Assembly: GCA_046294265.1 (NCBI GenBank)
Contig: JBKBKC010000002.1
Coordinates: 62,001-126,000 of the forward strand
DNA from: JBKBKC01 sp046294265
Lineage (GTDB): Bacteria > Pseudomonadota > Alphaproteobacteria > Rhodobacterales > Rhodobacteraceae
DNA: 64,000 nt
Direction: 5' to 3'
The notes below the pieces were generated by a model, which worked only from the letters and a program-made list of their open reading frames with translations, did no database searches and was not told the DNA's origin. A program made the translations under genes and the position numbers. Of the stretch, positions 41,820-52,040 are shown one piece after another (position 1 is the stretch's first letter; each line of letters begins with the position of its first letter).

Positions 41820-42716
41820 CTAACGCTCCGTCTCGTCGCGCCACATCTTCCAGATGAAGCCGGAGATGAAAACCATCATGATGGCGAACAGCACCACGGC
41901 GATGGCCGCGCCATAGCCCATGCGATAGCCGTATTCGCTGAGCGCCTGTTCATACATGTAAAAGGACAGCACGCGCGAGCTGCCATAGGGCCCGCCGTTG
42001 GTCATGATCGACACGAGGTCGAAGGACCGCAGCGCGCCGATTACCGTGACCACCACGGCGATGAAGGTGGCCGGGCGCAGCTGCGGCAGGATCACATACC
42101 ACAGCATCCGCCAGCCGCGCGCGCCGTCCAGCCGCGCGGCTTCGACCTGATCGGGGGCCACGTTGTTCAGGCCGGTCAGGTAGAGGATCATCACATAGGC
42201 GATCTGCGGCCAGAGGCCCGCCGCGATGATGCCGTAGGTGACGTAATCCTCTTCGGCCAGGATCGCCACGCCGCGCCCGGTGGCCCATTCGATCAGGTTG
42301 TAGAAGAGGCCGAAATTGGGCGCGTAGAACCATGAGAACATCAGGCCCACAACGACCTGGGAGATCACGAAGGGAAAGAAGAACAGCGATTTGTAGATGC
42401 GGATGCCGGTGACGGTCTGGTTGAGGAAGATCGCCACCATCAGGCCCGCGGGCACCGCCAGCAGATAGAGCAACAGCCAGATCACGTTGTTTTTCAGCGA
42501 GGTGTAGAAGGCATCGTCGTCGATCAGTTCCACGTAGTTGGCGGTGCCGATCCAGCGGGCCGTCCCCAGCCCGTCCCAGTTGAAAAAGCTGATCCAGATC
42601 GACTGGAAAATCGGCCCGATGACGTAAAGCGCAAACATCGCAAGCCCCGGTGCCAGGAACAGCCAGGGCGACAGGCGAAGCTGGTTGCGCTTCCAGAAAC
42701 CGGATTTGGAGGACAT
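41820..42716 (-). CDS. carbohydrate ABC transporter permease (MalF-type)
   Basis: The product is 298 residues with six membrane segments. The cytoplasmic EAA loop reads QVEAARLDGARGWRMLWYVILPQLRP. The N-terminal RLSPWLFLAPGLAMFALYVI is standard for MalF/UgpA-type CUT1 permeases. It follows the binding-protein gene after a 103-bp gap holding two strong hairpins. Confidence 0.93.
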   Translation of the reverse strand: MSSKSGFWKRNQLRLSPWLFLAPGLAMFALYVIGPIFQSIWISFFNWDGLGTARWIGTANYVELIDDDAFYTSLKNNVIWLLLYLLAVPAGLMVAIFLNQTVTGIRIYKSLFFFPFVISQVVVGLMFSWFYAPNFGLFYNLIEWATGRGVAILAEEDYVTYGIIAAGLWPQIAYVMILYLTGLNNVAPDQVEAARLDGARGWRMLWYVILPQLRPATFIAVVVTVIGALRSFDLVSIMTNGGPYGSSRVLSFYMYEQALSEYGYRMGYGAAIAVVLFAIMMVFISGFIWKMWRDETER

Positions 42717-42746
42717 GAACGACCCTTTCGCGCGGTCGGCGCAAAG

Positions 42747-42808
42747 TGCCCCGGGGGCAGAGCGGCGCCCCCGGGGCAGGTGCTGCAGGCGGCCGGGTCA
42801 GCCCGGCC
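42747..42808 (-). promoter_or_regulatory. two strong hairpins between binding-protein and permease genes
   Basis: TGCCCCGGGGGC / GCCCCCGGGGCA is a perfect 12-bp stem (42747-42758 with 42767-42778). GGCCGGG-TCAG-CCCGGCC follows at 42791-42808. Neither has a U-run. Placed right after the binding-protein stop, they probably protect that part of the mRNA or attenuate read-through, raising binding protein over permease. Confidence 0.65.
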
Positions 42809-42819
42809 CCTGCGCGGTG

Positions 42820-44064
42820 TCAGTAGACGCGGGCGCGGGTCTTTTCGAGCCGGTCGAGGATGGCATCGAGACGGTCGGGTTTCACCAGAAATTCCTGGAT
42901 CCCCTCCATCCCGGCCTTGGCCATCTCGGCGGGTGCGTCGCGGTCAAAGAACTGCGCGATGCCGCCCGTGGCGGTTGAAAGCATCTCGAACCCGGCCACA
43001 AGGAACGGGTCTTCGGTGTTCACCGATGCGTTCTTGTTCACCGGAAGCTGGCCCTGCGCCGCGTTCCACTTGGTCTGCGCCTCGGCCGAGGCGATGAAGG
43101 CCAGGAATTTCTTGGCATCCTCGACGTTCTTTGCCCCTGCGGGGATATGGATCGTGTCCGTCGGCGCCTCTTCGGCACGGGGCAGGCCGGGGGTGATTTC
43201 GGGGAACACGAGGAAGCCCAGGTTGTCGTTCGTCATGCCCCCTTCCTTGAACACGCCCACGGCGAAGTTGCCCATGACGTAATTCGCAGCGCGGCCCTGC
43301 ACGAGGAGCGCCGCCGCATCCTGCCAGTCGATCGCGGCGTGGTTGGCGGTCACAAAGGGCGCGAGCTTGCCCAGCTCGGCAAAGACCTTTTTCACCGACT
43401 CGTCGGTCCAGGCGACTTTGCCGGCCGTCAGGTCCATGTGCCAGTCGTAGCCGTTGGTGCGCAGCGATACATAGTCGAAGATGCCCGCCCCCGGCCACAG
43501 CGCCTTGGTGCCCGTGGTCACGCAGTCGATGCCCGCCGCCTTGAACTTTTCGCAGTTGGCCAGGAACTGCGCCCAGTCCATCCCCTCGGGCCCAGGAAGC
43601 TCCACCCCGGCGGCGGCATAGGCGTCGCGGTTGTAGTAGATGCCCCACTGGTAATAGGTGTAGGGAATGCCCCATTTCTTGCCGTCGATGGTCATCGAGG
43701 CGGCGGCCGAGGCCAACTCCTCATGCAGGTTGTTGGCGTCCCACACGTCGGTCACATCCATGAACTGCCCGGCGGCCACGAAGGGCGCCATGCGGTTGCC
43801 GGCATACCAGTTGGCCAGATCCGGGCTGTCGGCGGTCAGGAAGTTGCGGATGGCGGTCTTGTAGCCCTCATGGTCGAAGTTGTTCAACTCGACCTTGATA
43901 TCGGGGTTCGCAGCCTCGAAATCGGCGATCAGGGCCTCCATCGCGGCCAGCGGGATGGGGTCATAATCGGCATTGTATTTCAGCACGCGCTGCTGCGCGA
44001 CGGCCGAGGTGGACAGCGCAAGCGCCGCCGCGAGCGCGATGGCGCCCGTTCTTGCATGGACCAT
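42820..44064 (-). CDS. ABC transporter sugar-binding protein
   Basis: This is a 414-residue periplasmic binding protein (family 1, MalE-like). The signal peptide is MVHARTGAIALAAALALSTSAVAQ. The mature start RVLKYNADYDPIPLAAMEAL, WYAGNRMAPFVAAGQFMDVT and YNRDAYAAAGVELPGPEGMD are typical of oligosaccharide binders. GGGAGGAAA lies 4 bases before the ATG. It is the first gene of the galactoside operon, divergent from the IclR regulator. The enzymes downstream imply alpha- or beta-galactosides as ligands (inference). Confidence 0.93.
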   Translation of the reverse strand: MVHARTGAIALAAALALSTSAVAQQRVLKYNADYDPIPLAAMEALIADFEAANPDIKVELNNFDHEGYKTAIRNFLTADSPDLANWYAGNRMAPFVAAGQFMDVTDVWDANNLHEELASAAASMTIDGKKWGIPYTYYQWGIYYNRDAYAAAGVELPGPEGMDWAQFLANCEKFKAAGIDCVTTGTKALWPGAGIFDYVSLRTNGYDWHMDLTAGKVAWTDESVKKVFAELGKLAPFVTANHAAIDWQDAAALLVQGRAANYVMGNFAVGVFKEGGMTNDNLGFLVFPEITPGLPRAEEAPTDTIHIPAGAKNVEDAKKFLAFIASAEAQTKWNAAQGQLPVNKNASVNTEDPFLVAGFEMLSTATGGIAQFFDRDAPAEMAKAGMEGIQEFLVKPDRLDAILDRLEKTRARVY

Positions 44065-44079
44065 GGTTTCCTCCCTTAG

Positions 44080-44096
44080 GTTCCACTATTTGAAAC
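44080..44096. promoter_or_regulatory. candidate IclR operator
   Basis: On the minus strand the site reads GTTTCA-N5-TGGAAC, a dyad with one mismatch, in the 94-bp gap between the regulator and the binding-protein gene. It lies 16-32 bases upstream of the binding-protein ATG. A weaker TTC-N9-GAA dyad lies next to it (about 44101-44115). TTGAAA at 44090 could be a -35 for the regulator. Confidence 0.5.
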
Positions 44097-44158
44097 TTGT
44101 TCTTGAATGTTGAAAGTATGTCCACGATGATCTAGCCTGTCAACAGGGAGGATCGTGG

Positions 44159-44964
44159 ATGGGTGCGCAGGGCCAGCCCGCCGAGGGGCGGGGGGACGGC
44201 ACGGTGGGCAAGGCGCTGGACGTGCTGGACATGGTGGCCAGCGCAGGCCGCCCGGTGCGGTTTTCCGACCTGCTGGGCGACGCCCCCTATCCCAAGGCCA
44301 CGCTCTACCGCTTTCTCCAGGTCCTGACGCATCAGGGGATGCTGGCGCATGACCCCGACCGCGGCACCTATGCCCCCGGCGTGCGGCTCGTGCGGCTGGC
44401 CCATGCGGCCTGGGCGCAATCCTCGCTGGCCCCGGTGGCGCGGGCGCATGTCGATGCGCTGGCCGCCGCGACGGACGAGACGGTGCATCTGGCGCAACTC
44501 GATCAGGGGCAGGTCCTCTATGTGGACAAGCGCAACGCGGCCCGGCCCGTCGAGATGTTCGCCCAGGCGGGCAAGGTGGGGCCTGCCCATTGCACCGGCG
44601 TGGGCAAGGCGATGCTGGCCTTTCTGGCCCCCGAGGCGCTGGAGGCGGCGCTGGCGCGCCAGTCCTTCCACGGCTTCACGCCCCACACCCTGACCACGCG
44701 CACGGCGCTGTTGGCCGAGCTTGCGGCGATCCGCACGCGCGGCTTTGCCTATGACCGCGAGGAGCATGAGCCGGGCATCATCTGCGTGGCCGCCCCCATC
44801 CTGTCGCGCGCGGGCCGGGTGATGGGCGCGCTCTCGGTCACCTCGACCACCGCGCGTCGGCGGCTGGAGGAGATGGCAGAGCTTGCCCCGCAGGTGATCG
44901 GCACGGCGGCGGCCATCGCGGCGGACGCGGAAACTTGGCGCTTTCCGGAACAGGAGGGATCGGC

Positions 44965-44968
<4 letters not shown>
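44159..44968 (+). CDS. IclR family transcriptional regulator
   Basis: The product is 269 residues: an N-terminal winged helix-turn-helix (KALDVLDMVASAGRPVRFSD, AYPKATLYRFLQVLTHQG-like) and a C-terminal IclR effector domain (about 90-255) with HLAQLDQGQVLYVDK, CTGVGKAMLAFL, and EHEPGIICVAAPI. GGGAGG lies 7 bases before the ATG. It is divergent from the galactoside operon with a candidate operator between, so it probably controls that operon in response to a pathway intermediate. It is translationally coupled to the ABC ATPase gene by ATGA. Confidence 0.92.
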
Positions 44969-46026
<1,058 letters not shown>

Positions 46027-46040
46027 CCCGCACCCCTCTC

Positions 46041-46070
46041 CCCTTTCCTGACGGAACAAGTATCCGCGGG
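46041..46070 (-). repeat. dispersed GGATATTT-type intergenic element, diverged copy 5
   Basis: On the minus strand: CCCGCGGATACTTGTTCC, then GTCAGGAAAGGG. It is a diverged copy (GGATACTT core) in the convergent gap after the ABC ATPase gene. Confidence 0.45.
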
Positions 46071-46075
46071 AGGGT

Positions 46076-46100
46076 CCGGGAGGGCCGTCAGCCCTCCCGG
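46076..46100. terminator. hairpin terminator between ABC ATPase and pncB
   Basis: CCGGGAGGGC-CGTCA-GCCCTCCCGG is a perfect 10-bp stem in the 95-bp convergent gap. It could serve both directions; there is no U-run. Confidence 0.6.
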
Positions 46101-46121
46101 GGGCCGGGCCCGCGCGACGCC

Positions 46122-47411
46122 TCAGACGACGACCGCCTGCGCCGCCTGCGCCCCCACCCCGAACACCCGCTTGTAGCGCGCGATCTCTTCCGGCGGCCCC
46201 AGCGCCTTGTTGGGATTGTCCGACAGCTTCACAGTCGGCCGCCCGTCGGCCGATACCGCCTTGCAAACCAGGCTGAACGGGGCCAGCGCATCACCCGCCA
46301 CCAGCCCGCGAAAATCATTGGTCAGCATCGTGCCCCAGCCGAAGGACACGCGCACCCGGCCCGCGAACCGCGCATGCAGCGCCTCGATCCGGTCCACGTC
46401 AAGCCCGTCGGAAAAGATCACCAGCTTCTGCGCCGGATCTTCACCGCGCGCCTGCCACCAGCGGATGGCGGTTTCCGCGCCCGCGACCGGATCGCCCGAA
46501 TCAACGCGGATGCCGGTCCAGCCCGCCAGCCATTCCGGCGCGCGGGCCAGAAACCCCTCGGTGCCATAGGTGTCGGGCAGGATGATGCGCAGGTTGCCGT
46601 CATGTTCCTCGTGCCAGTCGGCCAGCACCTGATAGGGCGCGCGGGCGAGTTCCTCATCGCTGTCGGCCAGCGCGGAATAGACCATGGGCAGCTCATGCGC
46701 GTTGGTGCCGATGGCCTCGATATCGCGGCGCTGCGCGATCAGGCAGTTGGAGGTGCCCGCGAACTTGTCCTCCAGCCCCTCCATCATCGCCTGCACGCAC
46801 CAGTCCTGCCAGACAAAGGAATGCCGCCGCCGCGTGCCGAAATCGGCGATGCGCAGGCCCTCAATCGCGCGCAGCCGCGCGATCTTTTCCCACAGCTTGG
46901 TCATCGCGCGGGCATAGAGAACCTGCAGTTCGAACCGGCCCAGATGCGACAGCACTGCGCGGCCGCGCAGCTCCATCAGCACGGCAAGGGCGGGGATCTC
47001 CCACATCATCACCTCCGGCCAGGCTCCCTCGAAGGTCAGCTCATACTGCCCGTCGCGGCGCTCCAGGTGGTAGGGCGGCAGGCGCATCCCCTCAAACCAT
47101 TCCATGAAATCGGGGCGGAACATCTGGCGCTTGCCGTAGAAGGTGTTGCCGCGCAGCCAGGTGCTTTCCCCCCGTGTGAGCTTCAGGGACCGCACATGGT
47201 CCAACTGCTCGCGCAATTCGCCCTCGTCCACCAGATCGGCCAGGGGGATATGGGTGGAGCGGTTGATCAGGCTGAAGGTGACCCGCGTTTCCCGCCGGTT
47301 GCGGAATACCGACTGGCACATCAGAAGCTTGTAGAAATCGGTGTCGATCAGCGACCGCACGATCGGGTCGATCTTCCAGCGGTGGCCCCAGACGCGGGCG
47401 GCGATGTCCAT
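46122..47411 (-). CDS. pncB: nicotinate phosphoribosyltransferase
   Basis: This enzyme converts nicotinate and PRPP to nicotinate mononucleotide in NAD salvage. The 429-residue product shows SLIDTDFYKLLMCQSVFR, IADFGTRRRHSFVWQDWCVQ (with the phosphorylated-His region), GTSNCLIAQ, GTNAHELPMV, DTYGTEGFL, GIRVDSGDP, and VSFGWGTMLTNDF. All are standard for PncB. It lies three bases after pncA, which supplies its substrate. Confidence 0.97.
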   Translation of the reverse strand: MDIAARVWGHRWKIDPIVRSLIDTDFYKLLMCQSVFRNRRETRVTFSLINRSTHIPLADLVDEGELREQLDHVRSLKLTRGESTWLRGNTFYGKRQMFRPDFMEWFEGMRLPPYHLERRDGQYELTFEGAWPEVMMWEIPALAVLMELRGRAVLSHLGRFELQVLYARAMTKLWEKIARLRAIEGLRIADFGTRRRHSFVWQDWCVQAMMEGLEDKFAGTSNCLIAQRRDIEAIGTNAHELPMVYSALADSDEELARAPYQVLADWHEEHDGNLRIILPDTYGTEGFLARAPEWLAGWTGIRVDSGDPVAGAETAIRWWQARGEDPAQKLVIFSDGLDVDRIEALHARFAGRVRVSFGWGTMLTNDFRGLVAGDALAPFSLVCKAVSADGRPTVKLSDNPNKALGPPEEIARYKRVFGVGAQAAQAVVV

Positions 47412-47414
47412 GCC

Positions 47415-48023
47415 CTAACCCTCCAGCACCACGCCCGCGGCGCGCATCTGCGCCACGGCGTCGGCCAGCGAGCCGTTGAGGTCGATGGCGCGGGATGCCC
47501 CCATCGCCACGGTCACCGCGAACCCCAGCCGGGCCGCATCCAGCGCCGAATAGGCCACGCAGAAATCGGTGGCGAGCCCGGCCAGCACCAGCCGGTCGAT
47601 GCGGCGGCTGCGCAGATAGCCCTCAAGGCCCGTGGGCGTGGTCCGGTCATTCTCGAAAAACGCCGAATAGCTGTCGATGGCGGGGCGGAACCCCTTGCGG
47701 ATCACCAGATCGGCGCGGTCCGTTTCCAGCGCGGGGTGGAACCGCGCACCTTCTGACCCTTGCACGCAATGCACGGGCCAGAGGACCTGCGGGCCATAGG
47801 GCATCTGGGTCACTGAAAAGGCTTCCGCCCCCGGATGGTTGGCGGCAAAGCTGGCATGTTCGGCGGGGTGCCAGTCCTGCGTCAGGATCACCGCCCCGAA
47901 ATCGCGCATCATCGCATTCACCGGGGCCACGACCGCATCGCCATCCGCCACGGCCAAGGCGCCGCCCGGGCAGAAATCCACCTGCACGTCGATCACGATC
48001 AGGGCTTCGTCTGTGGGGCGCAT
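47415..48023 (-). CDS. pncA: nicotinamidase
   Basis: This enzyme deamidates nicotinamide to nicotinate. The 202-residue product has the catalytic triad Asp12 (VIDVQVDFCPGG), Lys110 (VIRKGF) and Cys155 (LATDFCVAYSA). The metal-binding region is LTQDWHPAEHASFA with His86 in VHCVQGSEGA. Length is normal. The pncA-pncB pair forms the first two steps of the Preiss-Handler salvage route. Confidence 0.96.
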   Translation of the reverse strand: MRPTDEALIVIDVQVDFCPGGALAVADGDAVVAPVNAMMRDFGAVILTQDWHPAEHASFAANHPGAEAFSVTQMPYGPQVLWPVHCVQGSEGARFHPALETDRADLVIRKGFRPAIDSYSAFFENDRTTPTGLEGYLRSRRIDRLVLAGLATDFCVAYSALDAARLGFAVTVAMGASRAIDLNGSLADAVAQMRAAGVVLEG

Positions 48024-48119
48024 GGGGTCCTCCCGCCGGTCATTGCCGCCATGTTTGCCCGCCTGCCCCGACGAAGGGAAGCCCTTGATCTTTCCCGCCC
48101 CGCCGCGCAGATGCGCGCC

Positions 48120-49022
48120 ATGCTGACCGTTGCCGCCTTCTACCGCTTCGCCCGCTTTCCCGACCCCGCCGCCCTGGCCCCGCCACTGCGCGCGCTTGGC
48201 CGGGCGCAGGGGCTCTGCGGTACGGTGCTGCTGGCGCGGGAAGGCATCAACGGCACGGTCGCGGGCCGCGCCCCCGGCATCGACGCGCTGATGGCGCATC
48301 TGCGCGGCCTGCCCGGCTGCGCCGACATCGACGCCAAGCGCAGCCATGCCCCCACCCCGCCCTTCGGCCGCTTCAAGGTGCGCCTGAAGGCCGAGATCGT
48401 GACCATGGGCATCCCCGATGCCGATCCCCTGCAGGGCACCGGCACCCTGGTTCCCCCGGCCGACTGGAACGCGCTGCTGGCCGACCCTGATACGGTCGCC
48501 ATCGACACCCGCAACGCCTTTGAGGTGGCGCTTGGCAGCTTCCCCTGTGCGCTCGACCCTGGCACCGGCAGTTTCGGCGATTTTCCCGCCTGGTGGCAGG
48601 CCAACCGCGCGCGGCTGGCGGGCAAGCGCCTGGCGATGTTCTGCACGGGGGGCATCCGCTGCGAAAAGGCCACCGCCTGGCTGGTGGCCCAGGGCGTTCC
48701 GGGCGTTCACCACCTGCAGGGCGGCATCCTGAAATATCTGGAGGAGGTGCCCCCAGAACAGACCCTCTGGCAGGGCGAATGCTTCGTCTTCGACGGCCGC
48801 GTGGCCCTGCGCCCCGGCCTGATCCCCGGCACCGCCACCACCTGCGCCGCCTGCCGACGCCCCCTCACCCCCGCCGACCGCACCCACCCGTGCTATGAGG
48901 AAGGTGCCGCCTGCCACCACTGCCTGCACGAATACACCGACACCGACCGCGCCCGCTTTCGCGAACGCCACCGCCAGATGACCCTCGCCCATGCCCGCGC
49001 CACCCGCCATCTGGGCGGCTGA
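48120..49022 (+). CDS. trhO: tRNA uridine(34) hydroxylase, rhodanese-like
   Basis: The product is 300 residues: an N-terminal acylphosphatase-like domain (VAAFYRFARF, GTVLLAREGINGTVAG), a rhodanese domain with catalytic Cys175 (AMFCTGGIRCEK), and a C-terminal zinc-binding cysteine cluster (CAACRRPL..CYEEGAACHHC). TrhO proteins hydroxylate uridine 34 of tRNA with O2 as the first step to 5-(carboxy)methoxyuridine. An ATG at 48111 is three codons upstream. The gene is divergent from pncA. Confidence 0.93.
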   Translation: MLTVAAFYRFARFPDPAALAPPLRALGRAQGLCGTVLLAREGINGTVAGRAPGIDALMAHLRGLPGCADIDAKRSHAPTPPFGRFKVRLKAEIVTMGIPDADPLQGTGTLVPPADWNALLADPDTVAIDTRNAFEVALGSFPCALDPGTGSFGDFPAWWQANRARLAGKRLAMFCTGGIRCEKATAWLVAQGVPGVHHLQGGILKYLEEVPPEQTLWQGECFVFDGRVALRPGLIPGTATTCAACRRPLTPADRTHPCYEEGAACHHCLHEYTDTDRARFRERHRQMTLAHARATRHLGG

Positions 49023-49034
49023 CGCGCCTGTTCT

Positions 49035-49060
49035 CTCTTTTGCCCAAATACCCCGGGGGA
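49035..49060 (-). repeat. dispersed GGATATTT-type intergenic element, copy 6
   Basis: On the minus strand: CCCCGGGGTATTTGGG, then CAAAAGAG. It lies in the convergent gap after trhO. Two hairpins (GTCCCC-GTCA-GGGGAC and GGGGGC-AGC-GCCCCC, 49061-49091) follow and overlap the end of the next gene. Confidence 0.5.
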
Positions 49061-49067
49061 GTCCCCG

Positions 49068-50285
49068 TCAGGGGACGGGGGCAGCGCCCCCAGGCAGCCC
49101 CGCCACCCGCGCCGCCGCCGCCCGCCCGGCATGACGCCCCGTGGCAAGGCAGGCGGTCAGCAGATAGCCCCCCGTCGGCGCCTCCCAGTCCAGCATCTCT
49201 CCGGCCGCGAACACCTGCGGCCAGCCGCGCAGTTCCAGCCCCTCCGTCAGACCGTCCCGCATGATCCCTCCGGCGGTCGAGATCGCCTCGTCCAGCGGGC
49301 GCGGGCCCCGCAGCGGCGCGGGCAGCGCCTTGATCCGGGCGGTCAGCGCCATGGGATCGGCGGGCAGGGGGCGGCCCCATTCCTGCATCAGCGCCACCTG
49401 CACCGGTTCCAGCCCCGCCTTGCGCAGCCGGTTCGCCACCGTCTCGCCGTGCCGCGCCTTCGCCAGCCGCGCCGCCACCACCTCTGCCGCCACATCCGGC
49501 ATCAGGTCCAGCGCCAGCGCCGCCCCCTCGCGCAGGTCGCGCGAGACGGCATAGATCCCGCCACCCTCCAGCCCCCTGGCCGAGATCACGAACTCCCCCC
49601 GCGCGCGCCGCCCGCCTGCCAGCACCAGCGCCGCGCCCTTCACCGCCTGCCCGAAATGCCGCGCCATCTGCGGCGACCAGTCCACCACGAACCCCATGTT
49701 CGCGGGCCGGAACGGTGCCAGCGGCACGCCCCGCGCCGCCAGCACCCCCGCCCAGGCCCCGTCCGACCCCAGCCGCGCCCAGCTTGCCCCCCCCAGCGCC
49801 AGCACGGTGACGGCGGGGGCCAGCACCTGCACCCCCTCGGGCGTGTCGAACCGCTGGCCGCCCGCCTCCCCCCCGGTCCAGCGCCAGCGGGTTTGCAGCG
49901 TCACCCCCATCCCGCCCAGCCGCCCCAGCCATGCGCGCAACAGCGGTGATGCCTTCATCGCCACCGGAAACACCCGGCCGGACGATCCCGTGAACACCTC
50001 CTGCCCCAACCCGCGGCACCAGTCCTGCACCTGATCCGGCCCGAAATCGCGCAGGATCGCCTCCAGCCAGCCGGGAGGGTGATAGGCGGCAGCAAAAGCC
50101 CCCGCATCCTCGGCCTTGGTTATGTTCAGCCCCGACTTGCCCGCCATCAGGAATTTCCGCGCGGGGCTGGGTTTCGCCTCGGCCACCGTCACCGCAAGGC
50201 CCGCCCGCGCCAGCTCTTCGGCGGCCATCAGCCCCGCAGGCCCCGCCCCCACCACCAGCGCCCCCACCCCCACTGCGTCGGTCAT
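49068..50285 (-). CDS. HI0933-like FAD-dependent oxidoreductase
   Basis: The product is 405 residues. The N-terminal FAD dinucleotide motif is LVVGAGPAGLMAAEELARAG. FLMAGKSGLNITK, SSGRVFPVAMKASPLL, LALGGASWARLGSDGAW and AISTAGGIMRDGLTEGLELR match the HI0933 (BaiN-type) flavoprotein family, TIGR03862-like branch. FAAGEMLDWEAPTGGYLLTAC closes the FAD site. The substrate is unknown. It is convergent with trhO and apparently monocistronic. Confidence 0.9.
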   Translation of the reverse strand: MTDAVGVGALVVGAGPAGLMAAEELARAGLAVTVAEAKPSPARKFLMAGKSGLNITKAEDAGAFAAAYHPPGWLEAILRDFGPDQVQDWCRGLGQEVFTGSSGRVFPVAMKASPLLRAWLGRLGGMGVTLQTRWRWTGGEAGGQRFDTPEGVQVLAPAVTVLALGGASWARLGSDGAWAGVLAARGVPLAPFRPANMGFVVDWSPQMARHFGQAVKGAALVLAGGRRARGEFVISARGLEGGGIYAVSRDLREGAALALDLMPDVAAEVVAARLAKARHGETVANRLRKAGLEPVQVALMQEWGRPLPADPMALTARIKALPAPLRGPRPLDEAISTAGGIMRDGLTEGLELRGWPQVFAAGEMLDWEAPTGGYLLTACLATGRHAGRAAAARVAGLPGGAAPVP

Positions 50286-50490
50286 GTCGGGGCCATCTGG
50301 CGCAGGTCCACAACCCGGCGAGGATCAGGGCCGCCCGTTCCCCCCGCCCTGGCAAACGGAGGCGCGACGGCTTGGAATTCGAAAAGGTCAGGCATCTTGC
50401 ACCTCGCACATTGTCAGGGGCAGGCGTGGCCTGCGGTCGCCGCAGAAGGCCGCAGAAGGCCGCAGCCACAACGCGGGACCGAGCCGCCTG

Positions 50491-51285
50491 TCAGCCCCCG
50501 GTTGCGGCCGCCTCCGCCCCCAGAAACACCCGCAGCGTCTCGGTGAATTCGCGCGGGCGCTCTGCATGCAGCCAGTGCCCGGCCCCGGCGATCTTGGCAA
50601 AGCGCGCGGCCGGGAACAGCGCCTTGATCGCCGGGCGGTGTTCCGGGCGGACATAGTCGCTCTCGGCCCCGGTCAGGAACAGCGCGGGCCCCTCGAAACG
50701 CCCCGCCACGTCCGGCCAGCCCACGATCTGCCCCATCTCGCGCGCCAGCACGTCGAGGTTGAGCCGCCAGCGGGGCGGCACCGCCTTCAGGTCCAGCGAT
50801 TGCAGCAGGAACGCGCGCAGGCCCGCGTCGGGGGTGGAGGCCGCAAGCCGCCGGTCAGCCTCGGCCCGGCTGTCGAGCCCGGTCAGGTCAAGCCCGCGCA
50901 TGGCGTCGATATGTCGGGTCTGGTCATGGGCATAGGCGACGGGGGCGATGTCGGCCACCACCAGCCGGCGCACCAGATCCGGCCGGGTCAGCGCAAGCAT
51001 CATCGCGGCCTTGCCCCCCATCGAATGGCCGACCACATCCATGGGCGCGCCCGCCGCCGCGATCACGCCTGCCAGATCGCCCGCCATGTCGGCATAGCTG
51101 TGCGTGGGCCACCACGGACTGCCGCCATGGTTGCGCAGGTCCACCGTCACCACCGCGCGGCCCGCATCGGCCAGCCGCCGCGCGATCGCCCCCCAGTTGC
51201 GCGCCGACCCGTAAAGGCCGTGCACGATCAGAACCTGCGGCAGGCCGGTCTCGGTGTCTGGGCCAAAGCGGTGTGTCGTCAGCAT
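50491..51285 (-). CDS. alpha/beta fold hydrolase (YbfF-like esterase)
   Basis: The product is 264 residues. The oxyanion region is VLIVHGLYGSARNWGAIARR and the nucleophile Ser is in VVGHSMGGKAAMMLA. The acid Asp is near LTGAESDYV and the catalytic His in GAGHWLHAERP. DLRNHGGSPWW is typical of YbfF/esterase group proteins. It acts in the cytoplasm on unknown esters or thioesters. The 205-bp gap downstream holds only a small GAAGGCCGCAG duplication. Confidence 0.9.
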   Translation of the reverse strand: MLTTHRFGPDTETGLPQVLIVHGLYGSARNWGAIARRLADAGRAVVTVDLRNHGGSPWWPTHSYADMAGDLAGVIAAAGAPMDVVGHSMGGKAAMMLALTRPDLVRRLVVADIAPVAYAHDQTRHIDAMRGLDLTGLDSRAEADRRLAASTPDAGLRAFLLQSLDLKAVPPRWRLNLDVLAREMGQIVGWPDVAGRFEGPALFLTGAESDYVRPEHRPAIKALFPAARFAKIAGAGHWLHAERPREFTETLRVFLGAEAAATGG

Positions 51286-51383
51286 GTCACCCTGATACCG
51301 CGCGCGCGCGCTTCCTGCCAGAGCCGTTGCGGCCGCGGCGCGCTGGGCCTAAGTTGCCCCCGCAACAAGGGGATTTCGACGGC

Positions 51384-51755
51384 ATGGGCGCGGTGGCGAT
51401 ACAGCAGATGGCAGACCGGGTGGCCGCGCTGTTGGAAGAGCGGCTGGCGCTGCGGGGCGACGGGCTGGAGGCAAAGCTGCGGCGTGGCCGCCGGATGATG
51501 CCCCGCCGCGTGTTCGACGCCGCCACCCGCCTGGCCGAGGCCGCGCATCAAAGCCAGAACCCGAAACTGCTGTTGCAGATCGAGATGGGACAGGTGACGC
51601 AGGATTATGACACCTGCCTGCGGCATCTGGGCGGCCTCAGCCTCTGGGACCGCCGCAAGGTGATCATCCTGCGGTGGACGGCCTCGATGGTGCTGACGCT
51701 GATCGTGGTCGGGGTTTTGTTTGTCGTGGTGCTGAAATGGCGCGGGCTGGCGTGA
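51384..51755 (+). CDS. tail-anchored small membrane protein of unknown function
   Basis: The product is 123 residues. The first 95 are helical and charged (QMADRVAALLEERLALRGDG, RRVFDAATRLAEAAHQSQNP). Residues 98-118 (ASMVLTLIVVGVLFVVVLKW) form a single C-terminal membrane anchor. No family is recognised. The ATG at 51384 follows AAGGGGAT. The 285 bases downstream (51756-52040) contain no supported gene; hairpin-like GC blocks follow the stop. Confidence 0.75.
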   Translation: MGAVAIQQMADRVAALLEERLALRGDGLEAKLRRGRRMMPRRVFDAATRLAEAAHQSQNPKLLLQIEMGQVTQDYDTCLRHLGGLSLWDRRKVIILRWTASMVLTLIVVGVLFVVVLKWRGLA

Positions 51756-52040
51756 GCGGCCACGGGCGCCGTCGCGCGCCCCGACGGCCCGCGTGACCAG
51801 GCCCAAGGCCCCAGGGTGCCGACAAGGACGTTGACCTTTCCGCGAAGCCACGTCTGCCCGCCGAAAGAACACCGCACGCCCGCCTCGGCCCCCGGGGTGA
51901 AAATTGCGCAAGGCGCACAGCATTTCGGACCTTCCCCTGATATCGCAGCCAGCCTCCACCACACGCGCCTGTGATCAGAGCGCGGGCTGACAGGCGCACC
52001 CCCGGCGCTAGGCTTCTCCGCATACGCAGAGAGGTCGCCG

